NCBI RefSeq assembly: GCF_018129995.1
Contig: NZ_JAFCKS010000002.1
Span: 620,001-684,000 of the forward strand
Reading direction: 5' to 3'
Source of the DNA: Bradyrhizobium sp. SZCCT0153
GTDB lineage: Bacteria; Pseudomonadota; Alphaproteobacteria; Rhizobiales; Xanthobacteraceae
DNA: 64,000 nucleotides
Below the pieces are notes generated by a model. That model searched no databases. It was not told the DNA's origin and saw nothing but the letters and a program-made list of their open reading frames with translations. Both the position numbers and the translations under genes were made by a program. Positions within the stretch are counted from its first letter, which is position 1; each line of letters starts with the position of its first letter. Positions 19,006 through 27,046 of the stretch are shown piece after piece.

Positions 19006-19794
19006 CTACAGCCGAAACTCGTTGGTGAGCTCGCCGATGCCGTCGATCGCGACGGTCACCGTATTGACCGGCTCCTTCATCACGCCGACGCCGACCGAGG
19101 TGCCGACCGCGATGAGGTCGCCGGGGAGCAGGGTCATGTCGTGGGAGATACTGCTGACGAGTTCCTGCGCGGTGAAGATCATGTCCGAGATCGGATAGTT
19201 CTGCCGCTCTGCGCCATTGAGGATGGTGCGCACCACCAGCCTGGCCGGATCGAGGCCGGTCGCGATGACGGGGCCGAACGCGCCGTAATCATCGATGCCC
19301 TTGGCGCGGGCCCACTGAGGAAAGGTCGGGTCGCTGGTCAGGATGTCGTTGGCGGTGATGTCGTTGACGCAGGTGTAGCCGAAGATGAAGCTGTCCGCTT
19401 CCACAGGCGACACGCGGGCGCAGGTCCTGCCGATCACGATGCCGAGCTCGCCCTCATAGGTCGTCTTGCCGTCGTAATAAGAGGGACGGCGGATCACGGC
19501 ACCCGGCGCCGTGATGCTGGTGGTGGCCTTGAGGAGATAGAGCGGCTCCGGCGGCTCGGGCTGATTCAGTTTTGCTGCGAGCGCGTGAAAATTGTTCCAG
19601 AGCGCGACGATCTTGCTGGGCGCGCAGGGCGCGAGCAGCTCGACCTCAGAGAGCGCCAGCGTCCTGCCGGTGGCGGCATTGCGGCCGAATATCTCGCCCT
19701 CATGAACGCTGATGCCCGACGGCGTCAGCGCGCCGAAGCCGGTCGCGCCGGCATGGCGGAAGCGCAGCCATTGCTTCATCTCGCCCGCCATCAC
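19006..19794 (-). CDS. Fumarylacetoacetate hydrolase family protein
   Basis: 262 residues, FAH-type hydrolase/decarboxylase fold. The metal-binding signature appears as YEGELGIVIGRTC (Glu-x-Glu type) with the distal Asp in GYTCVNDITANDIL, and the C-terminal LPGDLIAVGTSVGVG segment is typical. Members cleave C-C bonds of 2,4-dioxo acids or decarboxylate oxaloacetate; the substrate here is not predictable. Its start overlaps the stop of the upstream ketopantoate reductase-like gene by 4 bases, so the two are coupled and may act on one pathway. Confidence 0.88.
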   Translation of the reverse strand: MMAGEMKQWLRFRHAGATGFGALTPSGISVHEGEIFGRNAATGRTLALSEVELLAPCAPSKIVALWNNFHALAAKLNQPEPPEPLYLLKATTSITAPGAVIRRPSYYDGKTTYEGELGIVIGRTCARVSPVEADSFIFGYTCVNDITANDILTSDPTFPQWARAKGIDDYGAFGPVIATGLDPARLVVRTILNGAERQNYPISDMIFTAQELVSSISHDMTLLPGDLIAVGTSVGVGVMKEPVNTVTVAIDGIGELTNEFRL

Positions 19795-20810
19795 GCCACC
19801 GCCAGTGCGCGCGGATCGGCCGGTGCCGAGACGCCGTCATAGAGGCCGGCGATGCGGGCGCGCTGGGTCACCATCGCCAGCACCGAGTCGAGCGCGGGCG
19901 TGGCGATGCCGGTCAGGCGGCCCATCTCCTGCACCACGGTGACGAGCGGGTCGATCTCCATCGGACGGCCGCGCTCGAGATCCTGCAGCATCGAGGTCTT
20001 GTGCGCGCCGACCTTGCGGGCGCCTTCGATGCGGCGCTCGACGTCGACGCGGAATTTGACGCCGAAGGTCTCGGCGATCGCTTGCGTCTCCATCATGATC
20101 GCGCGCGACAGCGCGCGCGTGGACGGATCGGTGCAGATCACGTCGAGCGTTGCATGGGTCAGCGCGCTGATCGGGTTGAAGCAGACATTGCCCCAGAGCT
20201 TGAGCCAGATCTCGTCGCGGATGCGGTCTAGCACCGGCGCCTTGAAGCCCGCGGCGACGAAGAGGTCGGAGAGGCGCTGCACGTCGGAGGTGATCTCGCC
20301 CGAGGGCTCGCCGAGCGGGAAATTGTTGCCGTAGACATGGCGGATCACGCCCGGGGCCTCGATCTCGGTGGCGGGATAGACGATGCAGCCGATGGCGCGC
20401 TCGGCACCGATCTCGCGCCATTGCCGGCCGCCGGGGTCGATGCTTTCCAGCGTCGAATTCTCGTAATCGCCGCCATGCCTGTAGAAGTACCAATAGGGGA
20501 TGCCGTTGACGGCGGTGACGATGCGGGTGCGGGGTCGGAGCAGCGGCTGCATCTTCTCGATCACGCCGGTGATCGAGTGCGCCTTGAGGGTAATGATGAT
20601 GTAGTCCTGCGCGCCGAGCTCGGTGGGATCGTCTGTGCAGCGCGGATGCACCGTGTGTGTTTCTTCGCCCGCGAGCAGCGTCAGGCCGCGCTCGCGCATC
20701 GCGGCAAGGTGGGCACCGCGTGCGATCAGGCTGACGTCGGCGCCCGCGCGCGCGAGCTGAACCCCGAGATATCCGCCGATTGCGCCGGCGCCGTAGATGC
20801 AGATCTTCAT
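19791..20810 (-). CDS. 2-dehydropantoate 2-reductase family protein
   Basis: 339 residues, NADPH-dependent ketopantoate reductase fold (PanE/ApbA). N-terminal Rossmann motif IYGAGAIGGYLGVQLARAGADV, the TLKAHSI segment with the family Lys, and the C-terminal domain with IWLKLWGNVCFNPISALT, which contains the catalytic-type Lys and Asn. Pairing with a FAH-family hydrolase rather than pantothenate genes suggests a catabolic 2-oxo acid reductase rather than true PanE. First gene of a two-gene operon. Confidence 0.88.
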   Translation of the reverse strand: MKICIYGAGAIGGYLGVQLARAGADVSLIARGAHLAAMRERGLTLLAGEETHTVHPRCTDDPTELGAQDYIIITLKAHSITGVIEKMQPLLRPRTRIVTAVNGIPYWYFYRHGGDYENSTLESIDPGGRQWREIGAERAIGCIVYPATEIEAPGVIRHVYGNNFPLGEPSGEITSDVQRLSDLFVAAGFKAPVLDRIRDEIWLKLWGNVCFNPISALTHATLDVICTDPSTRALSRAIMMETQAIAETFGVKFRVDVERRIEGARKVGAHKTSMLQDLERGRPMEIDPLVTVVQEMGRLTGIATPALDSVLAMVTQRARIAGLYDGVSAPADPRALAVA

Positions 20811-20853
20811 GAAATCCTCGCGGGTGACCGGAATTCGGGACGAAAGATCCGGT

Positions 20854-20877
20854 CCGGCTCGGACGGATCCGAGCCGG
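20854..20877 (-). terminator. Probable terminator of the CBS-domain gene
   Basis: Perfect 10-base stem (CCGGCTCGGA / TCCGAGCCGG) with a 4-base loop, 33 bases beyond the CBS gene stop; on the minus strand it is followed by ACCGGATCTTTC. U tract weak. Confidence 0.45.
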
Positions 20878-20910
20878 GGCCGGTAGTCGCAGGGGAAGGG
20901 TCGTGTGGCT

Positions 20911-21339
20911 TTAGGCGGCCGCTTGCGGCGTACCGTTGATCGCTTCGTCCATGGCAGCGGCGATGTCGCGCATGCTGATGACCGAGACGAGGCTGTAATC
21001 GTCGATGACGGGCAGGTGGCGGATGTGATTCCGGTTCATCAAATGGCGGACGTGCTCGATCGTGTCGCTCGAGGTGCAGGACACGAGCTGCTGCACCGAG
21101 ACGAGCTGCGAGACCTTGACGTTGACGGCATTGGCGCCGTGCTCGGCGACTGCGCGCACGACGTCGCGCTCGGTGAACATGCCGACCGCGGTGTTACCCT
21201 CGGAGCGGACCACGTCCTTGACCACCAGAGCGCTGATATTGTTGGCGCGCATCAGCTTGGCGGCGATACCCACCGTTTCGTTCATTCGCACCGTGACAAC
21301 GCGCGGCGTCTTCTTGCGCAGAATGTCTCCGACCAGCAT
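20911..21339 (-). CDS. CBS-domain pair protein, predicted member of the oxalate regulon
   Basis: 142 residues made of two CBS repeats and little else: repeat 1 about 8-65 (VVTVRMNETVGIAAKLMRAN ... GMFTERDVVRAVAEHG), repeat 2 about 75-135 (QLVSCTSSDTIEHVRHLMN ... HLPVIDDYSLVSVISMRDIA). Stand-alone CBS pairs usually bind adenine nucleotides and regulate partner proteins. The start MLVGDILRKK has a GGGAGG box; the upstream M at 21390 lies inside the operator. A 17-bp palindrome shared with the oxalate genes sits 33 bases upstream (21373-21389), so I infer co-regulation with oxalate catabolism; the ligand and partner are unknown. Confidence 0.85.
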   Translation of the reverse strand: MLVGDILRKKTPRVVTVRMNETVGIAAKLMRANNISALVVKDVVRSEGNTAVGMFTERDVVRAVAEHGANAVNVKVSQLVSVQQLVSCTSSDTIEHVRHLMNRNHIRHLPVIDDYSLVSVISMRDIAAAMDEAINGTPQAAA

Positions 21340-21372
21340 TGCAACCTCCCTGGGTGAATGATGAGGCAAGTG

Positions 21373-21389
21373 TGGTATACATAATGCCA
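21373..21389 (-). promoter_or_regulatory. Oxalate-regulon operator, copy 1 (CBS gene)
   Basis: TGGTATACATAATGCCA, an imperfect 17-bp palindrome with half sites TGG(T/C)AT...ATGCCA. On the minus strand a TTGACG box lies 2 bases upstream, as expected if the site overlaps a sigma70-type promoter and is bound by a repressor. It matches the sites at 22939, 24419, 24808, 34717 and 34798. Bound protein inferred to be the GntR/FCD regulator at 33932. Confidence 0.75.
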
Positions 21390-21458
21390 ATCGTCAAGCG
21401 CTGGATTTGGCTGATCCGAAAAATCTTGCGGCAGTAATGCTGACGTTTGTCGTCGCGC

Positions 21459-21491
21459 CAAAAAGAAGGGGCGCATCGCTGCGCCCCTTCT
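21459..21491 (-). terminator. Rho-independent terminator of the first OFA antiporter gene
   Basis: Perfect 11-base stem (AGAAGGGGCGC / GCGCCCCTTCT) with a 6-base loop, followed on the minus strand by TTTTT. It lies 27 bases beyond the antiporter stop codon. Confidence 0.85.
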
Positions 21492-21517
21492 ACAGCCGTG
21501 CAATGGCGTGTTGCGGC

Positions 21518-22840
21518 TTACGCCGTCTCGGTCTTGGGGGTGCCCGTTGCGGCATTGGCGCTCTCGGCTTCCTTGCCGAGGATGAAGGAGCGGCGCAGCG
21601 GCTTGATTACGAACAGCGCCATCAGCGCCGCCGTCGCGTTCAGCGCTACCGCCACCACGAACACCGCCTTCCAGCCGTAGGCTGCCGAGATCACGCTGGC
21701 GAGCGGGACGAGCAGGGAGGCGGTGCCCTTCGCGGTGTAGAGCATGCCGTTGTTGGTGGTCGCGTATTTCGAGCCGAAGGTGTCGCCGCAGGTGGCGGGG
21801 AACAGCGAGTAGATCTCGCCGAATACGCCGAAATACACCGCGGTCGCGAGCACGAACACGATCGGGACGTGGCCGTAGGCCGACAGCGTCAAGAGCATCA
21901 ACGCCGCCGTGCCGAAGGCGATGAACATGGTGTTCTCGCGGCCGATCGTGTCGGAGATAAAGCCGAAGAACGGACGTCCGAAGCCGTCGAAGATGCGGTC
22001 GAGCGAGATCGCGAAGGTGAGCGCCGCCATCTGGAAGCCGGCAAGCGTCACCGGGGTGCTCGCGATCTTGAAGTCGTGCGCGATCGGGGCGATCTGCGCC
22101 GCGGTCATCAGGCCGCCAGAGGCGACCATGACGAAAACGAGATACATCACCCAGAAAATAGGAGCGCGCAGCACCTGCGGCGGAGTGAAGTCGATCTTGG
22201 TCTGCGGCAGGTTGAGCTGCTTCTTTTTCGGCGGGATCGAGATCCGTGGCGGCTGTATGAAGAAGGCGAGCACGAACACGATCACGCCCTGGCCGATGCC
22301 GAAGGTGAGGAACGCGTGCTGGTAGCCGCTCGTCGCGATCATGGTCGCGATCGGCACCACGGTGAGGGCTGCGCCCGCACCGAAGCCTGCGGCGGTCGCG
22401 CCGGCGGCGAGGCCGCGGCGGTCGGGAAACCATTTCAACGCATTGCCGACGCAGGTGCCGTACACCGCGCCTGCGCCTATGCCGCCGATGACGGCCGCCG
22501 TGTAGAGCAGCGGAAGGCTATCGGCGTAGGAGTTGAGAATCCACGAGAGCGCGATCATCACACCGCCGAACATGATGACGATGCGCGGGCCGTATTTGTC
22601 GACGAACCAGGCCTCGATCGGCACGAGCCAGGTCTCGGTGACGACGAAGATGGTGAAGGCGAGCTGGATCGCGGCGCGTCCCCAATGATGGGCCGCATCG
22701 ATCGGATCGACGAACAGCGTCCAGCCGTATTGCAGATTGGCAATCATCGCCATGCAGACGATGCCCATGACGAGCTGAAGCCAACGGAAACCTGTGCGAA
22801 GGGGCGCAGCTGTCACGGCGCCATCCGTGCTGGAAATCAT
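21518..22840 (-). CDS. OFA-family major facilitator, predicted oxalate/formate antiporter 1
   Basis: 440 residues, 12-helix MFS protein of the oxalate:formate antiporter family. It shows the family's QYGWTLFVDP opening in TM1, FVDKYGPR between TM2 and TM3, YGTCVGNALKWFPDRRGLAAG after TM4, and FGRPFFGFISDTIGRENTMF in the second half. It would import oxalate in exchange for formate in the inner membrane; related carriers can take other carboxylates. Start MISSTDG at 22840 has a GGGAGG box 6 bases upstream. It carries its own operator (22939) and terminator (21459), so it is a single-gene unit of the regulon. A close paralogue is the next gene upstream. Confidence 0.9.
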   Translation of the reverse strand: MISSTDGAVTAAPLRTGFRWLQLVMGIVCMAMIANLQYGWTLFVDPIDAAHHWGRAAIQLAFTIFVVTETWLVPIEAWFVDKYGPRIVIMFGGVMIALSWILNSYADSLPLLYTAAVIGGIGAGAVYGTCVGNALKWFPDRRGLAAGATAAGFGAGAALTVVPIATMIATSGYQHAFLTFGIGQGVIVFVLAFFIQPPRISIPPKKKQLNLPQTKIDFTPPQVLRAPIFWVMYLVFVMVASGGLMTAAQIAPIAHDFKIASTPVTLAGFQMAALTFAISLDRIFDGFGRPFFGFISDTIGRENTMFIAFGTAALMLLTLSAYGHVPIVFVLATAVYFGVFGEIYSLFPATCGDTFGSKYATTNNGMLYTAKGTASLLVPLASVISAAYGWKAVFVVAVALNATAALMALFVIKPLRRSFILGKEAESANAATGTPKTETA

Positions 22841-22938
22841 CAACAACCTCCCAATGCGCTTGTCTGGTCGACACCGGTTGCAAGATGACCCGATGTCGCA
22901 AATGTTGTGGCTTATCGTCGCAAGCGCTGCCCGGAGCT

Positions 22939-22955
22939 TGGTATACCATATTCCA
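22939..22955 (-). promoter_or_regulatory. Oxalate-regulon operator, copy 2 (antiporter 1)
   Basis: TGGTATACCATATTCCA, with a TTGCAA box 2 bases upstream on the minus strand. It lies 98 bases before the antiporter 1 start. The left part TGGTATACCA is itself a perfect 10-base palindrome, the core usually seen for FCD-type GntR regulators. Confidence 0.7.
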
Positions 22956-23031
22956 GATTGCAAGCCCTATCTTGGCTTCCTGTGACAAAATGCACGGTTC
23001 CATCGCCATGGCGGCATCGCCCGCGCAAACG

Positions 23032-23061
23032 AAAACGCCCGGCCGAAAGGCCGGGCGTTTT
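23032..23061 (-). terminator. Rho-independent terminator of the second OFA antiporter gene
   Basis: Perfect 13-base stem (AAAACGCCCGGCC / GGCCGGGCGTTTT) with a GAAA tetraloop, 19 bases beyond the stop codon of the antiporter 2 gene. The symmetric A and T flanks make it a classic intrinsic terminator. Confidence 0.9.
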
Positions 23062-23080
23062 GCAGGAATGAAGTCTGGTG

Positions 23081-24367
23081 TCAGACGGTCGACTTCGCGA
23101 CCACGACCTTGCGCCAGGGCTTGAGTACCGCGATCGCGAGCAGAGAGGCCAGGATGTTTGCGCCGGCTGCGAGGATGAACACGCTGTCCCAATGACCGGA
23201 GGTCTGCTGCACGTAATTGGCCAAGGGAACGAGAAGGGCCGCGGTGCCCTTGGCGGTGTAGAGCAGGCCGGCATTGGTGGTCGCGAACTTCGCCCCGAAC
23301 GTGTCGGTGCAGGTCGAGGGGAACAGCGAGTAGATCTCGCCCCAGGCAAAGAACACCAAGCCCGACAGGATCACGAACCAGATCGGATCGTGGCCCCAGA
23401 GGTAGAGCATCCAGATGCCGACGCCTTCCATGCCGAATGCGATGAACATGGTGTTCTCGCGGCCGATCATGTCGGAGATCCAGCCGAAGAACGGACGCGT
23501 CAGGCCGTTGAGCACGCGGTCGATCGTGGCCGCGAACGTCACTGCGGTCATGGTCATGCCGATCAGCGTGACCGGGATGGCGTCGACCTTCCAGTCCACC
23601 GCGATCGGCTTCAGGTTCGCCGTCACCATCAAGCCGCCGGCGCCGACGATCACGAACATGAAGTACATCAGCCAGAAGATCGGCTGACGCAGCACCTCGG
23701 TCGGCTGATAGTTGCGGCGGGTCTGCTGCAGATTGGCGTTCGGCACCACGTTCGGCACCTGGCCCGGCTTCGGCGCCAGCAGGAAGAAGGCGAGAACGCA
23801 GATGATGATGCCTTGTCCGAGGCCGAAATAGAGGAAGGTGGTCTGGAAACCACTGTCCTTGATCATGGCCTGGATCGGCGCGACGGTGAGGGCGGAGCCC
23901 GCACCGAAGCCCGCGGCGGTGATGCCCGCGGCGAGACCGCGCTTGTCGGGGAACCACTTCAGCGCGTTGCCGACGCAGGTGCCGTAGACGCCGCCGGCGC
24001 CGATGCCCGCGACGATCATGCCGAGATAATAGCCGTTCAGCGTGGTGGCCTGCGCATTGATCGCCCAGCCGACGGCGCAGAGCACGCCGCCGATCAGCAC
24101 GACGAGGCGCGGACCGTATTTATCGACGAACCATCCTTCGACCGGCACCAGCCAGGTCTCGAACAGCACGAACAGCGTAAAGGCCCATTGGATCGACGCA
24201 CGATCCCAGCCGAATTTCTTCTGGATGTCGGGGACGAAGAACGTCCAGCCGTATTGGTAGTTGGCGATCATCACCATCGCCGCTACACCGACTGCCAATT
24301 GCGCCCAGCGATACGTGTCGCTGACGCGCGCGGCTGTCGGGGCGGTTGCTTGCACCATGTCCGTCAT
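23081..24367 (-). CDS. OFA-family major facilitator, predicted oxalate/formate antiporter 2
   Basis: 428 residues, 12 predicted membrane helices. It shares with the neighbouring antiporter QYGWTFFVPD, FVDKYGPRLVVL, GVYGTCVGNALKWFPDKRGLAAG and FFGWISDMIGRENTMFIAFG, so the two are tandem paralogues. Start MTDMVQATAPT at 24367 has a GGGAGG box 7 bases upstream. It has its own operator (24419) and strong terminator (23032). Having two carriers in one regulon may reflect different affinity or direction (oxalate in, formate out), or a second substrate; the sequence does not decide this. Confidence 0.9.
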   Translation of the reverse strand: MTDMVQATAPTAARVSDTYRWAQLAVGVAAMVMIANYQYGWTFFVPDIQKKFGWDRASIQWAFTLFVLFETWLVPVEGWFVDKYGPRLVVLIGGVLCAVGWAINAQATTLNGYYLGMIVAGIGAGGVYGTCVGNALKWFPDKRGLAAGITAAGFGAGSALTVAPIQAMIKDSGFQTTFLYFGLGQGIIICVLAFFLLAPKPGQVPNVVPNANLQQTRRNYQPTEVLRQPIFWLMYFMFVIVGAGGLMVTANLKPIAVDWKVDAIPVTLIGMTMTAVTFAATIDRVLNGLTRPFFGWISDMIGRENTMFIAFGMEGVGIWMLYLWGHDPIWFVILSGLVFFAWGEIYSLFPSTCTDTFGAKFATTNAGLLYTAKGTAALLVPLANYVQQTSGHWDSVFILAAGANILASLLAIAVLKPWRKVVVAKSTV

Positions 24368-24418
24368 AAAGCCTCCCGTGGCGCCTCTAATTTTTCTGCG
24401 AGCGCTGGAGGGGCATTC

Positions 24419-24435
24419 TTGTATGCATTATGCCA
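24419..24435 (-). promoter_or_regulatory. Oxalate-regulon operator, copy 3 (antiporter 2)
   Basis: TTGTATGCATTATGCCA, with a TTGAAG box 2 bases upstream on the minus strand, 51 bases before the antiporter 2 start. It shares the downstream TTCAAGCGCTGG-type flank with copy 1 (GTCAAGCGCTGG), indicating that whole promoters, not only the palindromes, are related. Confidence 0.7.
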
Positions 24436-24523
24436 AGCTTCAAGCGCTGGTCCGGCCACCGTGCGCAAATGCCGCAGCACCTTGCCTGGTCGCGGGCTGT
24501 GACTCGGGACAGCACAAGTAGAA

Positions 24524-24548
24524 ATGGCCCCGCGCTGCGGGGCCATTC
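24524..24548 (-). terminator. Terminator-like hairpin after the 45-aa peptide gene
   Basis: Perfect 11-base stem (AATGGCCCCGC / GCGGGGCCATT) with a 3-base loop, followed by TTCTACTT on the minus strand. It lies 66 bases beyond the peptide stop and 85 bases before the antiporter 2 operator, consistent with the peptide being its own unit. Confidence 0.7.
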
Positions 24549-24614
24549 ATCAAAAGTAGTATGAGAGCGGCTCTGAAACCGCCGCGCGGTCCGGCCGCGC
24601 GGGGACGTACTGGC

Positions 24615-24752
24615 TTACAGGCCGAAACGCGGCAGGTCGCCGTTGTGATTCGAGATCTCGGCGCTCGCCATCAGGAGGCGGTCGATCGCGGCCATCAGGC
24701 GGGCGAACAGCGAGGAGGACGGAGCGAGAGCAACTGCGGCGGTCTTGGACAT
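24615..24752 (-). CDS. 45-residue peptide of unknown function in the oxalate regulon
   Basis: ATG at 24752, TAA at 24617-24615, 45 residues: begins MSKTAAVALAPSSSLFARLM, continues AAIDRLLMASAEISN and ends HNGDLPRFGL. The middle (SLFARLMAAIDRLLMASAEI) forms an amphipathic helix with hydrophobic Leu/Met/Phe on one face; no signal peptide, Cys or membrane-length segment. A good AAGGA ribosome-binding site lies 7 bases upstream, an operator shared with the oxalate genes lies 55 bases upstream (24808-24824), and a strong hairpin follows. Codon use matches local genes. These features together support a real, regulated small protein. I do not recognise a characterised family. Confidence 0.75.
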   Translation of the reverse strand: MSKTAAVALAPSSSLFARLMAAIDRLLMASAEISNHNGDLPRFGL

Positions 24753-24807
24753 CGGAAATCCTTTCTTGAGACGGTCAGTATTGCTGTCTCATTTCGAAAG
24801 GGAATTT

Positions 24808-24824
24808 ATGTATACCAGATGCCA
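24808..24824 (-). promoter_or_regulatory. Oxalate-regulon operator, copy 4 (45-aa peptide)
   Basis: ATGTATACCAGATGCCA, with ATGCCA and TATACC in register with the other copies and a TGGACA box just upstream on the minus strand. It lies 55 bases before the small-peptide start. The rest of the 311-base gap up to the Hsp70-like gene (24753-25063) shows a GCAGCA-N7-TGCTGC inverted repeat near 24846 but no gene. Confidence 0.7.
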
Positions 24825-25063
24825 ATGTCCATGCACGTCATTGCATAGCAGCATTTAATCTGCTGCATTGCAGCATAACGCCGGGTTAACGAGGCCGTTT
24901 CGGCCTTAAAGTCGCAAATTTGTTGCCCAAGGACGTCGCTTGCTCCGCAAACACCCCACCGCCACCCCGAAAAGCTGCGCAAATGCAATGGACCGGGGTC
25001 TTGGCAGGGCGGATCAAAGCCGTTAGTGCTCTGCGCCCTTCCAATCATCTGTCAGAGTGGTTC

Positions 25064-26395
25064 ATGTCGAGCGCCTCGGCCGCCGTCTCGATCGGCATCG
25101 ATTTTGGGACCAGCAACACGGTCGTCGCGCTCGCGGCGGACAACCGCCGGGTCGAGGCCATCCGCTTCGACCATGGCGGACAGCGCCACAGCGTCTACGT
25201 CTCGGCCCTGTGCTTCTGGGAAGACCGCCCGGGAGCCGGCGCTCAGGCCGAAGGCGGCCCGTGGGCGATCGAGCAGTTCCTCGAAGGACGGCATGTCTAC
25301 CGCTTCCTCCAGTCGTTCAAGACCTTCGCCGCGAGCAGCAGCTTCAACACCACCCAGGTGTTCCGGCAGCGCTACAAGTTCGAGGATATTCTGGCGGCGT
25401 TCCTGCGGACCCTGGCGCGCCATGGCGGCGACAAATTCGGCTTCGAAACGTCGACCATCACGGTCGGCCGCCCCGTCCGCTTTGCCGGCGGCAATCCCGA
25501 CGAGGCGCTGGCGATGCAGCGATACCGGGCGGCGTTCGAGCGCCTCGGCGCCGGCCATGCGCGCTACGTCTACGAGCCCGTCGGCGCCGCGTTCTCGTTC
25601 GCCCGCCGGCTGGAGCGCGATGCGACAGTTCTGGTTGCGGATTTCGGCGGCGGCACCAGCGATTTCTCGGTGATGCGCTTCTCGCGCGCGGGCGGCACCT
25701 TGCGCGCCGAGCCGCTCGGCCACGCCGGCATCGGGATTGCCGGCGACACGTTCGACTACCGCATCGTCGATCACGTCGTCTCGCCGCGGCTGGGCAAGGG
25801 CTCGAGCTTCCGCTCGTTCGACAAGGTGCTGCCGGTCCCGAGCGGCCACTACACCAACCTCGCGCGCTGGCATCAGCTCGCGATGATGAAGAGCAACGGC
25901 GATCTGCGCGAGCTGCGGGAGCTTGCGCGCTCCGCGCTGAAGCCGGCTCTGCTCGAGGATTTCATCACCATCGTCGATCTCGACCTCGGCTTTTCGCTGT
26001 ACCGGGCGGTGTCCGACGCCAAGGTCGCACTGTCGGCGCAGGATCAGGTGGACTTCCGCTTCAAAGGCGGCGGGGTCGAGATCGGATCGACCATCACACG
26101 GAAGAACTTCGAAGCCTGGATCGCCGACGACATCGCCCGGCTCGGCGCCACCGTCGACAAGGTGCTCGGCGAGGCCGGCATCACCGCGCGCGAGGTGGAG
26201 AAGGTGTTCCTGACCGGCGGCACCTCGTTCGTGCCGGCGGTGCGAAAACTGTTCGCCGAACGGTTCGGCAACGAACGGCTGATGTCGGGCGATCAGTTCG
26301 AGTCGATCGCCTACGGTCTCGCGCTGATCGGACACAGTCCCGACCCGGACCGCTGGACCGCGAGCGGCGGGCTCGCGCCGAGGGCGGGCGTGTAG
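25064..26395 (+). CDS. Hsp70-like ATPase (YegD type)
   Basis: 443 residues, actin/Hsp70-fold ATPase domain without the C-terminal peptide-binding domain of DnaK. Phosphate-1 motif IGIDFGTSNTVVAL near the N terminus, phosphate-2 motif VADFGGGTSDFSVM in the middle, and adenosine motif VFLTGGTSFVPAVRKLF near 375-391. This matches the YegD group of Hsp70 homologues, whose clients are unknown. The start MSSASAAVSIG at 25064 was chosen because it begins just before the first motif; the frame extends upstream to 24920 with unconserved sequence. Single gene, convergent with the SRPBCC gene. Confidence 0.88.
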   Translation: MSSASAAVSIGIDFGTSNTVVALAADNRRVEAIRFDHGGQRHSVYVSALCFWEDRPGAGAQAEGGPWAIEQFLEGRHVYRFLQSFKTFAASSSFNTTQVFRQRYKFEDILAAFLRTLARHGGDKFGFETSTITVGRPVRFAGGNPDEALAMQRYRAAFERLGAGHARYVYEPVGAAFSFARRLERDATVLVADFGGGTSDFSVMRFSRAGGTLRAEPLGHAGIGIAGDTFDYRIVDHVVSPRLGKGSSFRSFDKVLPVPSGHYTNLARWHQLAMMKSNGDLRELRELARSALKPALLEDFITIVDLDLGFSLYRAVSDAKVALSAQDQVDFRFKGGGVEIGSTITRKNFEAWIADDIARLGATVDKVLGEAGITAREVEKVFLTGGTSFVPAVRKLFAERFGNERLMSGDQFESIAYGLALIGHSPDPDRWTASGGLAPRAGV

Positions 26396-26472
26396 GTTTT
26401 GGCGCCATTTGAGTGCGCGTGTCGAAGGAAGGCCACAAGGAAGGTGCCCCTCAGGCCAGTCCAGCTCTGCGG

Positions 26473-26916
26473 CTACTGGTTGATCTCCGGCTCGACGAGC
26501 TTCGCCAGATTCCGCAGCGATTCCTGCCAGCCGAGATAGCAGGCTTCCGGCGGGATGACGTCGGGAATGCCCGCCTGCGTGATGTCGAGCTCGGTGCCGA
26601 CCGAGACCTTCTTCAAGATCACGGTGACCTGGATTTCGCCGGGCAGATTGGGGTCGTCGAATCTGTCGGTGTAGCGAAGACGTTCGCCCGGGACGAGCTC
26701 GAGATATTCGCCGCCAAAGGCATGGCTGTTGCCCGTCGTGAAGTTACGGAACGACATCTTGAACGTGCCTCCGACCTTGGGCTCGAAATGATTGACGGTG
26801 CAGGTAAAGCCGTTGGGCGGAAGCCACTTTGCCAGCGCATCCGCCTCCAGGAAGGCGCGATAGACTTTCTGCGGGCTGGTGGTCAGGACGCGGTGAAGGC
26901 GGACAGTGCTCGGCAT
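26473..26916 (-). CDS. SRPBCC (AHSA1/START-like) family protein
   Basis: 147 residues, AHSA1-type hydrophobic-cavity fold. The N terminus HRVLTTSPQKVYRAFLEADALAKW and the G(G)EYLELVPGERLRYTDRF segment are standard for the family; the C terminus ends LGWQESLRNLAKLVEPEI, matching the family's closing helix (GW..SL..L). Start MPSTVRLHR at 26916 has a GAGG box 9 bases upstream; the ATG at 26925 directly abuts the box. Often a stress or ligand-binding protein of unknown substrate. No partner gene is evident. Confidence 0.88.
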   Translation of the reverse strand: MPSTVRLHRVLTTSPQKVYRAFLEADALAKWLPPNGFTCTVNHFEPKVGGTFKMSFRNFTTGNSHAFGGEYLELVPGERLRYTDRFDDPNLPGEIQVTVILKKVSVGTELDITQAGIPDVIPPEACYLGWQESLRNLAKLVEPEINQ

Positions 26917-27046
26917 GATGATCATCCTCGTGGATCGACGGGCGCGAATTCAGCGTCTATGGCCCATTCATGTCTAGATGACGAACGAGACAGTGCCGAT
27001 CCGACAGCGCGTCCCGAATTTTCTGAAGGTGGCCCGGCGGGAGTCG

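Noticed and set aside
21518..24367. The two antiporter genes as a recent mobile duplication
   Set aside because: No terminal repeats or transposase, and the two genes differ throughout outside family motifs, so the duplication is old.
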